Of a stretch of 64,000 bases of DNA, positions 63,041-64,000 are shown one piece after another. The stretch's first letter is position 1; each line of letters starts with the position of its first letter. The notes beneath the pieces are model-generated. The model was not told the DNA's origin, searched no databases, and saw only the letters and a list, made by a program, of their open reading frames with translations. The translations under genes and the position numbers were made by a program. Source of the DNA: Temnothorax longispinosus (taxonomy: Eukaryota > Arthropoda > Insecta > Hymenoptera > Formicidae); assembly GCF_030848805.1 (NCBI RefSeq), contig NC_092360.1:5146001-5210000 (forward strand). Direction: 5' to 3'.

Positions 63041-64000
63041 AGTTCTAAAAATTCCGAACGCTGTACCAGTGTGATTGAAATCGGTATTAATCTCGATGAG
63101 TTCAAATTTTGATGTCGTAAATACGCGACAATGATGTTTTCGCTTATCCTCCGCGGTAAAAGGAAATTTGTTATATTCGACATAAAATTCTCTCTTTCTT
63201 GTACTTATGCTATGAAAAATTGAACTCAGCGAAATTATATACCGGTTCCTGCTTGACGCCAAAGTGTCTGAATCGCTAACAGAGGTCAACGGGGTACCGT
63301 TAGAATTGCGATTTTTTTATAGTTACTCTCCCATAAGCAACGATTGAAGTTAACTAGGGTTCAATTAACGTTTATGGATTCTGCAAAAGAAGACGATCTT
63401 TTACTCGGGGAAGTTAATTGCATCGTCAATCTAAACTCTTTACCTTTTTCTCGACGACTCAATTCTCTACTTTTATGGTGCAATAGAAACGTTTCTGCGT
63501 CATGATGCATCGTCATATATGATGCCATTGAAAGACTTAAAGTGTGAACGTGAAGTTTAGGTACCTAATTGGACGTTTTAAAAAGTCCTTGGATTAGTCG
63601 AGATGTCAACAGAATTTCAGCAAGTTCTTTGCTTATGTTTTTTAGCATCAGTTCAACATCATGCAATTTTCCTTTTAAATGATTCGTTTAGTTTTCAATT
63701 CGGTTGTAATAGATCGCGAGACACGCGAGTGAGTTAATACTGATCGTTCTTTGAGTGTCGTGCGATGCTGTAGATCGACGGCTTGATTAAGACAGATTGA
63801 ACGAGGTACTGGTAGTCTGCTCCAAATTGAGCAACGTTCAATAAAGTCTGGAAGACTCGGCGGATACTCTTCGTAATGGCGCGTTCAATAAATCAGGAAT
63901 ATTTGTGTCTTATTTTTTCATTCGAAATACTGAAGTTTTGATAGCTTTGCGTGACGTGTTTCGATAATAATTCAGCAACAAAAAAATAATCGTAAATTAC
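63041..64000. other. Noncoding tail of window
   Basis: AT-rich sequence without a recognisable gene, RNA or repeat. Confidence 0.4.

Noticed and set aside
1..64000. tRNA, rRNA or bacterial insert
   Set aside because: I found no tRNA-like cloverleaf, rRNA similarity, or intronless bacterial-type operon on either strand by eye.

Overview
This is a window of animal nuclear DNA, almost certainly from an insect and most likely from a hymenopteran such as an ant. The evidence is spliced genes with GT-AG introns, an AT-rich background broken by CpG-rich 5' regions, protein sequences closest to insect orthologues I know, and many small foldback transposons. The species call is inference; I ran no search. 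Exon coordinates were read by eye from splice sites and reading-frame continuity. For every intact gene except the partial foraging exon, the exon lengths sum to an uninterrupted frame.

Layout. Bases 1-6.3 kb hold broken gene copies: an intron-bearing unc-45 pseudogene cut up by seven local inverted duplications, a second copy of its upstream promoter-like block, and a 5'-truncated, frameshifted end of Integrator subunit 11. Bases 7.4-21.2 kb form the decapentaplegic (dpp, BMP2/4) locus: a CpG-rich upstream region, a signal-peptide exon at 14.9 kb, and a large exon at 20.3 kb encoding the rest of the prodomain and the mature ligand. Bases 24.9-30.0 kb (minus strand) hold a complete ten-exon Fem-1B ubiquitin-ligase receptor gene. 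Bases 34.2-36.8 kb (minus) hold a seven-exon gene for an unfamiliar single-pass membrane protein that resembles the ER-phagy receptor CCPG1 in layout. Bases 38.2-40.0 kb (plus) encode uroporphyrinogen decarboxylase, tail-to-tail with CCDC40 (40.2-43.6 kb, minus), an axonemal ruler protein. Bases 44.5-47.3 kb (plus) encode TAPT1. The first coding exon of the foraging gene (cGMP-dependent protein kinase) lies at 48.15-48.73 kb (plus). The remaining 15 kb shows no coding sequence and is probably a large foraging intron with possible alternative promoters.

The genes do not form a pathway; they are ordinary single-copy neighbours. The unusual parts are the inverted-repeat DNA. These include the hairpin-rich unc-45 pseudogene, a family of 120-185 bp foldback elements sharing a GNCTGCRTTCR terminus with 3-bp target duplications, a 700 bp TTAA-bounded palindrome in the dpp intron, a hAT-like remnant nested with another foldback next to a Fem-1B splice donor, and several other palindromic elements.
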